From: Paenimyroides aestuarii
GTDB lineage: Bacteria > Bacteroidota > Bacteroidia > Flavobacteriales > Flavobacteriaceae
Length of the DNA stretch: 64,000 nucleotides
Direction: 5' to 3'
Assembly: GCF_024628805.1 (NCBI RefSeq)
Contig: NZ_CP102382.1
Coordinates: 1,364,001-1,428,000 of the forward strand
The notes under the pieces are model-generated. The model did no database searches. It was not told where the DNA came from and saw only the letters and a program-made list of their open reading frames with translations. Shown here piece after piece: positions 1 through 9,143 of the stretch; positions within the stretch are counted from its first letter, which is position 1; each line of letters begins with the position of its first letter. Both the position numbers and the translations under genes were made by a program.

Positions 1-2
1 GT

Positions 3-224
3 TTAATGACCTTGTCTGACAAAATACTATTGAGAAAACGTTCTGTTATTGAAACAGTTAACGATGAATTGAAAAATATGTGTCAAATTGAACATTCAAG
101 ACATAGATCTATAGGAAACTTTCTTACAAACCTTATTTCGGGTCTAATTGCTTATTCATTTTTTCCTAAAAAACCTTCAATACAATATAATGAACTAAAA
201 ACAAATCAGTTAACAATGTTCTGA
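3..224 (+). CDS. IS982-family transposase, C-terminal part (cut by window edge)
   Basis: The frame is open from the window edge, so the gene begins upstream and only the last ~73 residues are seen. The end matches the C-terminus of IS982-type DDE transposases: a [14 protein letters not shown] segment carrying the likely catalytic Glu, followed by [13 protein letters not shown] and a hydrophobic LIAYSF stretch. Such enzymes excise and insert their own element. Whether the copy is intact cannot be judged here. A possible terminal inverted repeat follows the stop directly. The family call rests on motif memory and is fairly secure; activity is unknown. Confidence 0.75.
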   Translation, partial: LMTLSDKILLRKRSVIETVNDELKNMCQIEHSRHRSIGNFLTNLISGLIAYSFFPKKPSIQYNELKTNQLTMF

Positions 225-243
225 TTAATCGAACTCAGGTTAA
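225..243 (+). repeat. Candidate right terminal repeat of the IS982-type element
   Basis: The sequence TTAATCGAACTCAGGTTAA starts directly after the transposase stop, where the right inverted repeat of an IS982-type element should lie. The partner repeat is outside the window, so this is inference from position only. Confidence 0.35.
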
Positions 244-251
244 TAATAAGG

Positions 252-371
252 GAGGAGTGGTTCGGAAACCGCAAAAGAGCAATTAAGTGCATTACAAGAT
301 ATGAATACATTTGTCGCAACATATACGAATACTTGAAATTCTATAACAACGATTTTTCTTGCTCATCATAA
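252..371 (+). pseudogene. Possible remnant of an IS3-type transposase C-terminus
   Basis: An open stretch of about 40 codons begins WFGNRKRAI and continues with CITRYEYICRNIYEYLKFYN before a stop. The spacing of ITR...IYEYLKFYN resembles the IS3-family C-terminal segment (ITREEA..SIFEYIE.FYN), but the usual end (R.HS.LGY.SP) is missing. There is no start codon or upstream part. It directly abuts the IS982-type end, so it may be debris into which the IS982-type element inserted. The similarity is weak. Confidence 0.3.
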
Positions 372-634
372 ATGCCTAATATTAATACAAATTTCTATTA
401 AAAAAAGGGAGGTAAACCAATATACTCATGAATTAGTCAGACAATAAATTCGTAACATAAAATTGGTATAAATTTAACAATGTTTTAAAAGATAGTCACA
501 CTAAAAAAATTAATCGACGAACAAGTAAAAACGTTATTTTTGTCGTCTAATATAATATATTTACAACAATGTAGCAGTTGTTTGTTTTACCTACTATTCT
601 TTCCCAAAGAATAAAAAAAATAAAATTAATCGTT
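372..634. other. AT-rich intergenic region, no gene seen
   Basis: No reading frame, RNA or clear repeat is recognisable between the transposase scrap and the promoter of the first lipoprotein gene. Confidence 0.5.
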
Positions 635-642
635 TATCTTTG
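635..642 (+). promoter_or_regulatory. -7 promoter box of the lipoprotein pair
   Basis: TATCTTTG matches the Bacteroidota -7 consensus TAnnTTTG. It lies only 8 nt before the ATG at 651 but 20 nt before the ATG at 663, which favours the downstream start. Confidence 0.55.
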
Positions 643-662
643 AAGATTAAATGAAATATATT

Positions 663-1103
663 ATGAAATTTTTGAAAAAAATAAGTCTAGTCTTTTTATT
701 AGCAACTATTTTTACGCTTGTAGGCTGCGACAGGGAAGATCCTGATACAGTTGGACCAACGATCGAAATTACAAATATTCCGGATAATAAGGAATTCAAA
801 TTTGGAGAAGATTTAACAATGCGTTTCTTGTTTACAGATCAAACAGGTGTGTATGAATATGCGTATGAAATATACTCAAAAGATTTTCTACCGCAAGAGT
901 TTACCGTACCGCAAAAACATTTCGACTTGCAAGGTTATTATACACAGATAGATCAAATGCAAACTGTGATTTTACCTGCGAAATCAGCTGCCGAAACCTA
1001 TGCCGAGGGCGATTATATTATTGAAGTAAAAGCAGCGGATATCAACCAACGCGTTACTACTTATTACAAACCCATTCGCTTAGTATATCCAGCAACAGAA
1101 TAA
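663..1103 (+). CDS. Lipoprotein, DUF4625-like Ig-type fold
   Basis: An ATG at 651 would give 150 residues, but the promoter box at 635-642 makes the ATG at 663 the better start (146 residues). The N-terminus is a lipoprotein signal ending LVGC, so the product is probably attached to a membrane by SPII processing. The rest has the pattern of DUF4625-like Bacteroidota lipoproteins: PTIEITNIPDN early, a strand with GEDLTMRFLFTD, and a late EGDYIIEVKAAD strand, suggesting an immunoglobulin-like beta sandwich. It is followed after 8 nt by another lipoprotein, so the two are probably co-transcribed. Its role is unknown. Confidence 0.65.
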   Translation: MKFLKKISLVFLLATIFTLVGCDREDPDTVGPTIEITNIPDNKEFKFGEDLTMRFLFTDQTGVYEYAYEIYSKDFLPQEFTVPQKHFDLQGYYTQIDQMQTVILPAKSAAETYAEGDYIIEVKAADINQRVTTYYKPIRLVYPATE

Positions 1104-1111
1104 AATTATTT

Positions 1112-1849
1112 ATGAAAAAGAGTTTAGTACCCGCTGTTTTAATGACCGCTGCAATTTTTGTTTCGTGTAAAAACGATGACAATATTGCAGAAGTAAAAAA
1201 ATTACCCAAATCAATAACTAGTGTAGATACCAATTTATCGTTCTCATACAGTACCACCGGACAATTGGTGAAAGTTATTGATAAAGATTCTGAAACAGCA
1301 TACACCGAAACCATTTTTACCTATGACAGCAGTGGAAAGGTAACTAAGTTTGTGACGATTTATAATGACCCAATAAGCACGGAGACCAATTCCTATACAA
1401 TTACCTATCCAAGTGCTACCCAAGCAAAAGTAGCCGATGAAGATAATGATTATATTTTGGTGAATTTTAACGATAAAGGGCAAGTTTTAAATTTTAATTT
1501 TTATGGGGATTTAACTACGTTTACCTACGACAATAAAGGCAATGTCGTGAAAATTGTCGATGAAAATACCACAACCACAGCGAGTTATAATAGTGATAAA
1601 GGTGTTTTAAGCGGAATAACTTCGCCAAAGTGGGTGTTGTTATTAAGCGATTTCGATTTGCATTTTTTTGGCGAAAACAATCCCATCACAGTTACAGAAG
1701 TTGCTGTTTTCAATGGAACAACATACAATTCCTCTGAAACTTATTCATATCCGATAGCACATATTATCGATGGCTACCCAACTCGGATGTCGGTAAATTA
1801 TAATGAAAACGGTTCTACAACCAACGAGGTTTATACGGTTAGTTATTAA
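1112..1849 (+). CDS. Lipoprotein with YD-like beta repeats, function unknown
   Basis: It encodes 245 residues with an N-terminal lipoprotein signal (AAIFVSCKNDD, Cys at about residue 20). The remainder is a run of beta-hairpin units of the form FTYDSSGKVTKF, FNDKGQVLNF, FTYDNKGNVVKI and VNYNENGS, which resemble YD/RHS-like or DUF4595-type repeats common in Bacteroidota surface lipoproteins. No catalytic motif is visible. It lies 8 nt after the preceding lipoprotein gene, suggesting an operon of two surface proteins. The function is not known. Confidence 0.65.
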   Translation: MKKSLVPAVLMTAAIFVSCKNDDNIAEVKKLPKSITSVDTNLSFSYSTTGQLVKVIDKDSETAYTETIFTYDSSGKVTKFVTIYNDPISTETNSYTITYPSATQAKVADEDNDYILVNFNDKGQVLNFNFYGDLTTFTYDNKGNVVKIVDENTTTTASYNSDKGVLSGITSPKWVLLLSDFDLHFFGENNPITVTEVAVFNGTTYNSSETYSYPIAHIIDGYPTRMSVNYNENGSTTNEVYTVSY

Positions 1850-2041
1850 AAAGGAACATATATTCATATAGTTTTACAGCAAATGTTTTAAAAAGAAATA
1901 CTGTTTTGAAACGAGTGGCATGCACTTGCTGGCTTTAAGGTTAAGAAGCTATTTTAGTGGCAATTAAAAAGCCAGTTTTCAAGCTATTAAAAAGCAAAAG
2001 TAAAAAACCCGAAATACATTTTAATTATTCCAAAAAAAAAC

Positions 2042-2049
2042 TATCTTTG
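2042..2049 (+). promoter_or_regulatory. -7 promoter box for atpDC
   Basis: TATCTTTG matches TAnnTTTG and lies 61 nt before the atpD start. The -33 region is A/T-rich without a clear TTTG. Confidence 0.6.
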
Positions 2050-2107
2050 CACATCGAAAAAAGTTGTTTTTTCACAATTGATAATTAGCTGTTAAATAAA
2101 TACATAA

Positions 2108-3622
<1,515 letters not shown>

Positions 3623-3695
3623 TAATTTTTTTAGTAGAAAGTTTGCAGTGCACAGCCACTAAGAGCCAAAAACTAAAAGCTAAAAACTAAAAAAT

Positions 3696-3977
3696 ATGAT
3701 TTTAGAAATTGTTTCTCCAGAAGCTACACTATTTAAAGGTCAAGTTACCGCAGTGTCGGTTCCGGGAATAAATGGTGAGTTTCAAATGCTAAATAACCAC
3801 GCACCAATTGTTTCTTTATTAATCGAAGGAAGAATTAAAATTGCTGGTAACAATTTACAATTTGAACCACAATTTGAAAACCGATTTGAAAAAATTGACA
3901 ATAATACTTTTTACTTGCCAATTAAATCGGGAACATTAGAATTAAAAGACAATAAGATAAATATCTTAGCAAATTAA
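3696..3977 (+). CDS. atpC: F1 ATP synthase subunit epsilon (short form)
   Basis: Epsilon belongs to the central stalk of F1 and couples rotation to catalysis. At 93 residues the protein contains only the N-terminal beta-sandwich domain (MILEIVSPEATLFKG..., FQMLNNHAPIVSLL). The C-terminal two-helix domain that can inhibit ATP hydrolysis in other bacteria is absent, as is usual in Bacteroidota. It lies 73 nt after atpD and is followed by a strong hairpin terminator, so atpD-atpC is a complete transcription unit. The spacer contains an imperfect CTAAAAA/CTAAAAG repeat. Confidence 0.95.
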   Translation: MILEIVSPEATLFKGQVTAVSVPGINGEFQMLNNHAPIVSLLIEGRIKIAGNNLQFEPQFENRFEKIDNNTFYLPIKSGTLELKDNKINILAN

Positions 3978-3983
3978 AGAGAA

Positions 3984-4010
3984 AGCCAACTGCATAAGTT
4001 GGCTTTTTTC
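3984..4010 (+). terminator. Rho-independent terminator of atpDC
   Basis: AGCCAAC / GTTGGCT form a 7-bp stem with a 7-nt loop, followed by a T run, starting 7 nt after the atpC stop. Confidence 0.85.
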
Positions 4011-4142
4011 TTCTTAAGAAGTAGTTTGTACTTTAAAATCACTACAAAAGCAACTAAGGTAGTCGAAATCTGTAAAGTGCATTCTGAGCTGAAAAGCATT
4101 GTTTGTTATTATAAAACGAGGGAAGTATTTAAAAAGCGCATT

Positions 4143-4182
4143 AAAAAACCGCCTCTAATTTTTAGTGAGAGACGGCTTTTGT
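4143..4182 (-). terminator. Terminator of metG
   Basis: On the minus strand GCCGTCTC and GAGGCGGT pair with two G-T wobbles, followed by a run of six T. It lies about 20 nt past the metG stop. Confidence 0.7.
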
Positions 4183-4200
4183 GTTTTTGATGATGGAATG

Positions 4201-6261
4201 CTATCCAATCGTTGCTCCGTTATAAACACCGGCTTCATCTGGGTTTACAAACACCAATTTACCTTCTTTGGTTTCGGTTAATAAAAGCATTCCTTCGCTT
4301 TCTACACCACGCAACTTTCTTGGTGCTAAGTTCACTAAAACAGTAACCTGCTTGCCAATTACTTCTTCTGGTGTAAAATGTTCTGCAATTCCAGAAACAA
4401 TCGTACGCACATCGATACCCGTGTCAACCTTTAAAACTAATAATTTATTAGCTTTTGGCATTTTTTCAGCCTCGATAATCGTTCCTACACGCAAATCAAT
4501 CTTTGTAAAATCTTCAAATTGCGCAGTTTCTTTTTGGGGTTCAGCAGTTTTTGCTTCGGCTGCATTTGCCAATTTTGTAGCTTCCAATTTATCTATTTGT
4601 TTTTGTATTTCTTCGTCTTCTATCTTCGCAAACAATAATTCTGCCTGACCAATTTGATGACCTGCCGGAATTAGATCTGATGTTTCTGCAATTTTCTTCC
4701 AAGCAATCGGTTCAGAAACACCCAACATATTTTTCAATTTCGCTGCCGAAAATGGTAAGAAAGGTTCTGCCAAAGTAGATAATGCAGCAGCAATTTGCAA
4801 CGCTACATACATTTGTGTTTTCACACGCTCTTCATCGGTTTTAATCAGTTTCCAAGGCTCTTCATCGGCTAAATATTTGTTTCCTAAACGAGCTACATTC
4901 ATCAACTCGCCCAAAGCTTCGCGGAAACGGTAACGCTCAATCGAGCTTTCAATCACTGCTGGATACGCTTTTAATTCAGCCAATGTTTGTTCATCAACCT
5001 CGTTAAATGCATTTGGTGTAGGAATAATTCCGTTGTAATATTTATTGGTTAAAACCACCACACGGTTAATGAAATTCCCAAAAATAGCAACCAATTCGTT
5101 GTTGTTTCTTGCTTGAAAATCTTTCCATGTAAAATCATTGTCTTTGGTTTCTGGCGCATTTGCCGTTAAAGTATAGCGCAGCACATCTTGTTTTTCCGGA
5201 AAATCAACCAAGTATTCATTCAACCAAACAGCCCAATTTTTAGAAGTAGATAATTTATTTCCTTCTAAATTTAAAAACTCATTTGCCGGAACATTATCAG
5301 GTAAAATATAACTGCCTTCTGCCTTTAACATTGCCGGGAAAATAATGCAGTGAAACACAATGTTGTCTTTTCCAATAAAATGCACCAATTTGGTATCTTG
5401 ATCTTTCCAATAAGGTTCCCAATCTTTTCCTTCTCGGGCAGCCCATTCTTTGGTCGATGAAATATAGCCAATAGGCGCATCAAACCAAACATATAATTTT
5501 TTGCCCTCGGCACCGTCCACAGGCACGTCAATTCCCCAGTCTAAATCGCGGGTCACAGCACGTGGTTTCAAACCATCGTCTAACCACGATTTTACTTGTC
5601 CGTACACATTTGGCTTCCAATCGTTTTTATGCCCTTCCAAAATCCATTCACGCAAAAACGCATCGTATTGGTCTAAAGGTAAAAACCAATGCTTAGTTTC
5701 CTTTAAAATAGGAGTAGAGCCCGTAATGGTTGATTTTGGATTGATTAAATCGGTTGCGTTTAACGATGTTCCACATTTTTCGCATTGATCGCCATATGCA
5801 CCTTCGCTGTTACATTTTGGGCATGTTCCGGTTACGAAACGATCTGCCAAAAACTGATCTGCTTCGGCATCGTACAACTGCTCAGTAACTTCTTCGATAA
5901 ACTTTCCTTCGTCATACAATTTTCTAAAAAATTCAGAAGCCGTATCGTGATGAATTTTAGCCGAAGTACGCGAATAATTATCAAACGAAATTCCAAATTC
6001 TTGAAAAGAATCTTTAATGATTTTGTTGTATTTATCAATCACTTCTTGCGGAGAAATGCCTTCTTTTTTGGCTTTCATGGAAATAGCCACACCGTGCTCG
6101 TCGCTTCCACAAATAAAAGCAACATCTTTATTTTGTTGGCGCAAAAAACGAGCATAAATATCGGCAGGAACGTAAACGCCCGCCAAATGCCCAATATGTA
6201 TCGGTCCGTTGGTATATGGCAAAGCTGCCGTAATGGTATATCGTTTTGGATTTTGAATCAT
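4201..6261 (-). CDS. metG: Methionyl-tRNA synthetase
   Basis: Charges tRNA-Met with methionine in the cytoplasm. The 686 residues carry the class I HIGH motif (22-25), a zinc-binding insert with paired cysteines CPKC...CEKC (147-163), the KMSKS-loop equivalent KLSTS (336-340), an anticodon-binding helical domain, and a C-terminal EMAP/Trbp111-like tRNA-binding domain from about 584 ([16 protein letters not shown]). This is the long dimeric form. A -7 box lies just upstream at 6283-6290 and a terminator follows, so it is probably monocistronic. Confidence 0.98.
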   Translation of the reverse strand: MIQNPKRYTITAALPYTNGPIHIGHLAGVYVPADIYARFLRQQNKDVAFICGSDEHGVAISMKAKKEGISPQEVIDKYNKIIKDSFQEFGISFDNYSRTSAKIHHDTASEFFRKLYDEGKFIEEVTEQLYDAEADQFLADRFVTGTCPKCNSEGAYGDQCEKCGTSLNATDLINPKSTITGSTPILKETKHWFLPLDQYDAFLREWILEGHKNDWKPNVYGQVKSWLDDGLKPRAVTRDLDWGIDVPVDGAEGKKLYVWFDAPIGYISSTKEWAAREGKDWEPYWKDQDTKLVHFIGKDNIVFHCIIFPAMLKAEGSYILPDNVPANEFLNLEGNKLSTSKNWAVWLNEYLVDFPEKQDVLRYTLTANAPETKDNDFTWKDFQARNNNELVAIFGNFINRVVVLTNKYYNGIIPTPNAFNEVDEQTLAELKAYPAVIESSIERYRFREALGELMNVARLGNKYLADEEPWKLIKTDEERVKTQMYVALQIAAALSTLAEPFLPFSAAKLKNMLGVSEPIAWKKIAETSDLIPAGHQIGQAELLFAKIEDEEIQKQIDKLEATKLANAAEAKTAEPQKETAQFEDFTKIDLRVGTIIEAEKMPKANKLLVLKVDTGIDVRTIVSGIAEHFTPEEVIGKQVTVLVNLAPRKLRGVESEGMLLLTETKEGKLVFVNPDEAGVYNGATIG

Positions 6262-6282
6262 GACTCTATGGTTTTCAGCCTA

Positions 6283-6290
6283 CAAAAATA
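6283..6290 (-). promoter_or_regulatory. -7 promoter box for metG
   Basis: The minus-strand TATTTTTG fits TAnnTTTG and lies 21 nt before the metG start. Confidence 0.5.
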
Positions 6291-6327
6291 GTGAAAAACA
6301 AACAGAGTTTAAAAAATGAGTATTCAA

Positions 6328-6942
6328 TTAAAATTCACCTTCTCTAACTATTCCTCTAAAATGACCTTTTGCGCTTACATACAAAGTGTCGTTACGTTCA
6401 TCGATATATCGTGACTTAAAACTGATAAATCCGTAAATACTGTCATTTAAATTATATTTCGCTTTGTCCAAAACAAGGTTTTGATAAAGTGTTTTGTGTT
6501 GAGGTTCTTTATCATCATAGGCAAGCATATCAGAGAATTTATAATACCTTGATGTGTAAGAATTACCACTTATTACCAAATTTAATCCATAACCTGAATA
6601 ACCATCTGCGGTACCTATTTGAATATACAAAGAATCATTTCCTTTTTTAAAAGCGTCAACTTTATTTAGTACTGAGAAATAATGTTCAGTCGCCTCAACA
6701 TCTTTGCCACAATTAAAATGTACGTTGCTTGATTTTTTTGCATTAGGTATTACCTTATCTAAAAAGTTATATGTTTCAGGTAAAGTATTTAGAAATTTAA
6801 AAGCAGTATCCTTTTTTATATTTAGATTAACCTTAAATCTTTTATCAATTACTAAGTCTTCTTGACTATTCATTGTCTTGTTTTTGTTACAAGAAAAAAC
6901 AAATAATGTTATTAGGGCAATTAGTAAAAACTTGTTTTTCAT
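6328..6942 (-). CDS. Hypothetical lipoprotein
   Basis: An upstream ATG at 6969 gives 213 residues, but the lipoprotein signal begins at the second Met (MKNKFLLIALITLF, 6942), so that start is preferred (204 residues). The signal ends VFSC, giving a lipidated Cys at residue 18 of the shorter form. The mature part is rich in Lys, Asp and Tyr, with a late SIYGFISFKSRYIDERNDTL stretch; no family is recognised. It stands alone between metG and a gene-poor stretch, with no clear promoter box. The function is unknown. Confidence 0.6.
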   Translation of the reverse strand: MKNKFLLIALITLFVFSCNKNKTMNSQEDLVIDKRFKVNLNIKKDTAFKFLNTLPETYNFLDKVIPNAKKSSNVHFNCGKDVEATEHYFSVLNKVDAFKKGNDSLYIQIGTADGYSGYGLNLVISGNSYTSRYYKFSDMLAYDDKEPQHKTLYQNLVLDKAKYNLNDSIYGFISFKSRYIDERNDTLYVSAKGHFRGIVREGEF

Positions 6943-6969
6943 TTTAAAGTGTTTAATTAAAAATGCCAA

Positions 6970-7374
6970 AAAGCTTTAAGATTTTGAAGTCAAATCTTTT
7001 GCTCGTCTATTGTTTAAATATTAAAAGCTAAATAAATCGGTCTTGATTTATAGATTCAAAGTTGGAAATATGAGAATAGTATATTTTCTAGAGAGCTTTT
7101 TTTTAAGATATTTTTATATTTGATTTTTAAATGTTTCTATTTTCATTGCTTGGCGACACCTCGATTATCTTTTCAGATGAATTATGGATAAGTTAAAACA
7201 CGTTTATCTTCTTTGCGTTGAAAGACAGCTCTCCAAACTATTTCATCCCTACTGAAAAGTCGTTATAAGTATATCACATCAATTATAATCTTTTTTGAAT
7301 GTGCGTTTTAGGTTTGTTTTATGCCTTTATTTGGTCTCCAAATGGACTAAACTAGATAGATATGAGATTTTTTT
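6970..7374. other. Gene-free AT-rich region beside a broken tRNA
   Basis: No open frame or complete RNA gene is seen. A short palindrome TTTGGTCTCCAAA lies at 7330-7342. The region begins directly where homology to tRNA-Ser stops (7375), so it may be foreign or rearranged DNA. Confidence 0.45.
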
Positions 7375-7423
7375 ACATACAAACTTTCCAGGCTTGCTCC
7401 TTCAACCACTCGGACACCTCTCT
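7375..7423 (-). pseudogene. Truncated tRNA-Ser (GGA anticodon), 5' half only
   Basis: On the minus strand the sequence has an acceptor 5' strand (AGAGAGG), a D arm TCCGAGTGGTTGAAGGA and a paired anticodon arm CAAGC-CTGGAAA-GTTTG with anticodon GGA. These match the first ~49 nt of a serine tRNA. The variable arm, T arm (no GGTTCGAATCC) and acceptor 3' strand are missing; sequence after TATGT is unrelated. A tRNA-like promoter box still precedes it. It cannot make a tRNA. It probably reflects an insertion or deletion with a breakpoint next to the anticodon arm. Confidence 0.75.
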
Positions 7424-7432
7424 TTATGGTTG

Positions 7433-7440
7433 CGAAGGTA
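7433..7440 (-). promoter_or_regulatory. -7 box of the broken tRNA-Ser
   Basis: The minus-strand TACCTTCG is one mismatch from TAnnTTTG and lies 9 nt before the tRNA 5' end, as expected for a tRNA promoter. Confidence 0.45.
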
Positions 7441-7460
7441 CATTATATTTTCTTAAAAAA

Positions 7461-7898
7461 CTATTCTAAAGCCAATCGAATAGGAATTCTGAACCGAACA
7501 CGTTCTGGTTTTCCATTAATTAAGATGGGATTCAGTCGTATTTTTTTAACCACGCGAAGCGCTTCCAAATCGCATTCTTTACAAACGCTTTTGCTAATAG
7601 TAGCTTGCTGAACGGTACCGTTTTTTTCTACTACAAAATCTACGTAAATTGTCCCTGTAATTCCTTCATCTAAAGCTTGGTCTGGATAGCTGAAATTGTC
7701 GGCTACAAATCGCTGTATGGTTTTGCCGGTAGTTGTTAAGTATTCATCAGTATTTCCAATCAAAATGCTGTCGTTATTCTGATTCTCAGGCTCTTTTTCA
7801 TCTAAAAAGTCTGTTTGGCTGACTATTGGCTCAGGAGTAGTCTGAGAAAATCCTGCCCAGGAAAATCCTATTATAAAAAGTGCAACAATTTTTTTCAT
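7461..7898 (-). CDS. Exported TonB C-terminal domain protein
   Basis: It encodes 145 residues with an N-terminal signal peptide (MKKIVALFIIGFSWAGFSQ) rather than the anchoring helix of classic TonB. The C-terminal ~75 residues form a TonB_C domain (GTIYVDFVVEKNGTV...ATISKS, ALRVVKKIRLNPILINGKP), the fold that contacts TonB boxes of outer-membrane receptors. Small secreted or periplasmic TonB_C proteins of this type are frequent in Flavobacteriia; their partner is usually unknown. A CKEC motif sits inside the domain. The gene ends 21 nt before the promoter of the broken tRNA-Ser. Confidence 0.75.
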   Translation of the reverse strand: MKKIVALFIIGFSWAGFSQTTPEPIVSQTDFLDEKEPENQNNDSILIGNTDEYLTTTGKTIQRFVADNFSYPDQALDEGITGTIYVDFVVEKNGTVQQATISKSVCKECDLEALRVVKKIRLNPILINGKPERVRFRIPIRLALE

Positions 7899-7907
7899 AA
7901 AGATAAA

Positions 7908-7938
7908 GATAAAAAAAAGTGTCTTTTCCAGACACTTT
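7908..7938 (-). terminator. Terminator of the 7944-8468 gene
   Basis: AAAGTGTCT and AGACACTTT form a 9-bp stem, with a T run on the minus strand. Confidence 0.8.
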
Positions 7939-7943
7939 AGAAC

Positions 7944-8468
7944 TTATTCTACAACAAACTCAACTTGTTCTATTACAGAGCTGTGAGGTGCTTTGAAAGA
8001 TAATTTCACTTTGGTGTGTTTTTCTGCATGATCTACTTTCAACGTGCCTTGTGTTATTTTGTAATATCCTGCTTCGCCTTTGCAATAACAATGCTTGCCA
8101 TAAACTAATTTTACATCTTGCAAATCCTCGTCTTTATATTCTTTTTTAAAGGCTTTTGCCGGAATTTCCATAAACAATTCTTCTTTGTAAAAATCGTCGG
8201 CATAATTTTCTTTGGCTTTGTTTCGATCGTAGCTGTATTGTATCAAAACCGTTTCAGGGTTGAAATTAGTTTGCGGATATAACTGCTCAAAGCCATTCAA
8301 ATTCAAGCCTTTTTCAAATTCGCGTGTTGCTGATACTTTTCCATTTTCGGGCGCAACAGAAACCATCGTTACTTTTTTGCCTAACCAATTGGTAGATTCT
8401 ACGCCTTTTACAGTGTTACAACTTGTTGCCAAAGCAGCGATTGTAAGTAGTGATAAAATTTTTTTCAT
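7944..8468 (-). CDS. Hypothetical lipoprotein
   Basis: It encodes 174 residues with a lipoprotein signal ending ATSC (Cys17). The mature protein is of mixed beta type, with KKVTMVSVAPENGKV, KLVYGKHCYCKGEAGYYKIT and a final strand SSVIEQVEFVVE. A CYC pair in the middle may bind metal or form a disulfide; this is inference. It begins 2 nt after the pth stop, so it is probably co-transcribed with pth, and a terminator follows it. No family is recognised and no link with Pth is evident beyond position. Confidence 0.6.
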   Translation of the reverse strand: MKKILSLLTIAALATSCNTVKGVESTNWLGKKVTMVSVAPENGKVSATREFEKGLNLNGFEQLYPQTNFNPETVLIQYSYDRNKAKENYADDFYKEELFMEIPAKAFKKEYKDEDLQDVKLVYGKHCYCKGEAGYYKITQGTLKVDHAEKHTKVKLSFKAPHSSVIEQVEFVVE

Positions 8469-8470
8469 TT

Positions 8471-9094
8471 TTATTTGCCATTATAATTATTCATTGCATT
8501 GTTTAAACCCGCCAAAGCGAATTCTTTCACCGCTTGCGAAACCACGTTTAAACGTTCTTTTAATGCAGTTGTTTCTTCATCGGTCCAATCGCCCAACACA
8601 TAATCAACCTGCTGTCCTTTTTTAAATTCATCTGAAATTCCGAAACGCAAACGCGGATATTCTGAACTATTCAAAATCAGCTGAATATTCTTCAAACCAT
8701 TATGTCCGCCATCTGACCCTTTTGCTTTAATGCGTATGGTTCCAAATGGTAAATTTAAATCATCTGTAATAACCAAAACATTTTCTTTGGCAATTTTTTC
8801 CTTATCCATCCAATATTGCACCGCTTTACCCGACAAGTTCATGTATGTGTTGGGTTTTAGCAAAAGTAAAATTTTGTTTTTTACTTTAATCTGTGCCAAA
8901 GCTCCCAATTTCACGGTTTCAAAACCCGCTCCGGCTTCATTTGCCATAAAATCTACTGCCTTAAAACCAATATTGTGGCGCGTATTCACATATTCGGCAC
9001 CAATGTTTCCTAGGCCTACAATTAAATATTTTTTCATTTGATGTGTGTTGCTTTCTGTTGTAGGTTTTTTAAACCATTTTGTAAAAAAATTCAT
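8471..9094 (-). CDS. pth: Peptidyl-tRNA hydrolase
   Basis: Recycles tRNA by cleaving peptidyl-tRNA released from stalled ribosomes. Conserved residues are Asn30 (GLGNIG), catalytic His40 (TRHNIGF), Asn86 (YMNLSG), Asp111 (ITDDLNLPFG) and GSDGGHNGLKN (126-136). The given start adds a 19-residue leader with KWFKK before MKKYLIVGLGNIG; extensions of this kind seem common in Flavobacteriia. However, a TACATTTG -7 box sits at 9097-9104, directly against this ATG, so the ATG at 9037 (188 residues, the usual length) could be the real start unless the message is leaderless. Confidence 0.95.
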   Translation of the reverse strand: MNFFTKWFKKPTTESNTHQMKKYLIVGLGNIGAEYVNTRHNIGFKAVDFMANEAGAGFETVKLGALAQIKVKNKILLLLKPNTYMNLSGKAVQYWMDKEKIAKENVLVITDDLNLPFGTIRIKAKGSDGGHNGLKNIQLILNSSEYPRLRFGISDEFKKGQQVDYVLGDWTDEETTALKERLNVVSQAVKEFALAGLNNAMNNYNGK

Positions 9095-9143
9095 TGCAAA
9101 TGTATTAACAATTAGCTAATTTAGAATAAAACAACAACAAGTT

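Noticed and set aside
420..426. EELSEAD instead of DELSEED in the ATP synthase beta subunit (residue numbers) as a functional defect
   Set aside because: The change is conservative and all catalytic residues are intact, so it is only noted in the gene entry.
3696..3977. atpC appearing truncated
   Set aside because: A ~93-residue epsilon lacking the C-terminal helices is typical in Bacteroidota.
3999..4190. 63-codon frame after atpC
   Set aside because: It begins inside the atpC terminator and ends in the metG terminator; composition is random and there is no recognisable family or start signal.
5785..6291. 168-codon frame opposite metG and many similar opposite-strand frames
   Set aside because: They are shadows of well-supported genes on the other strand, without family matches or start signals.
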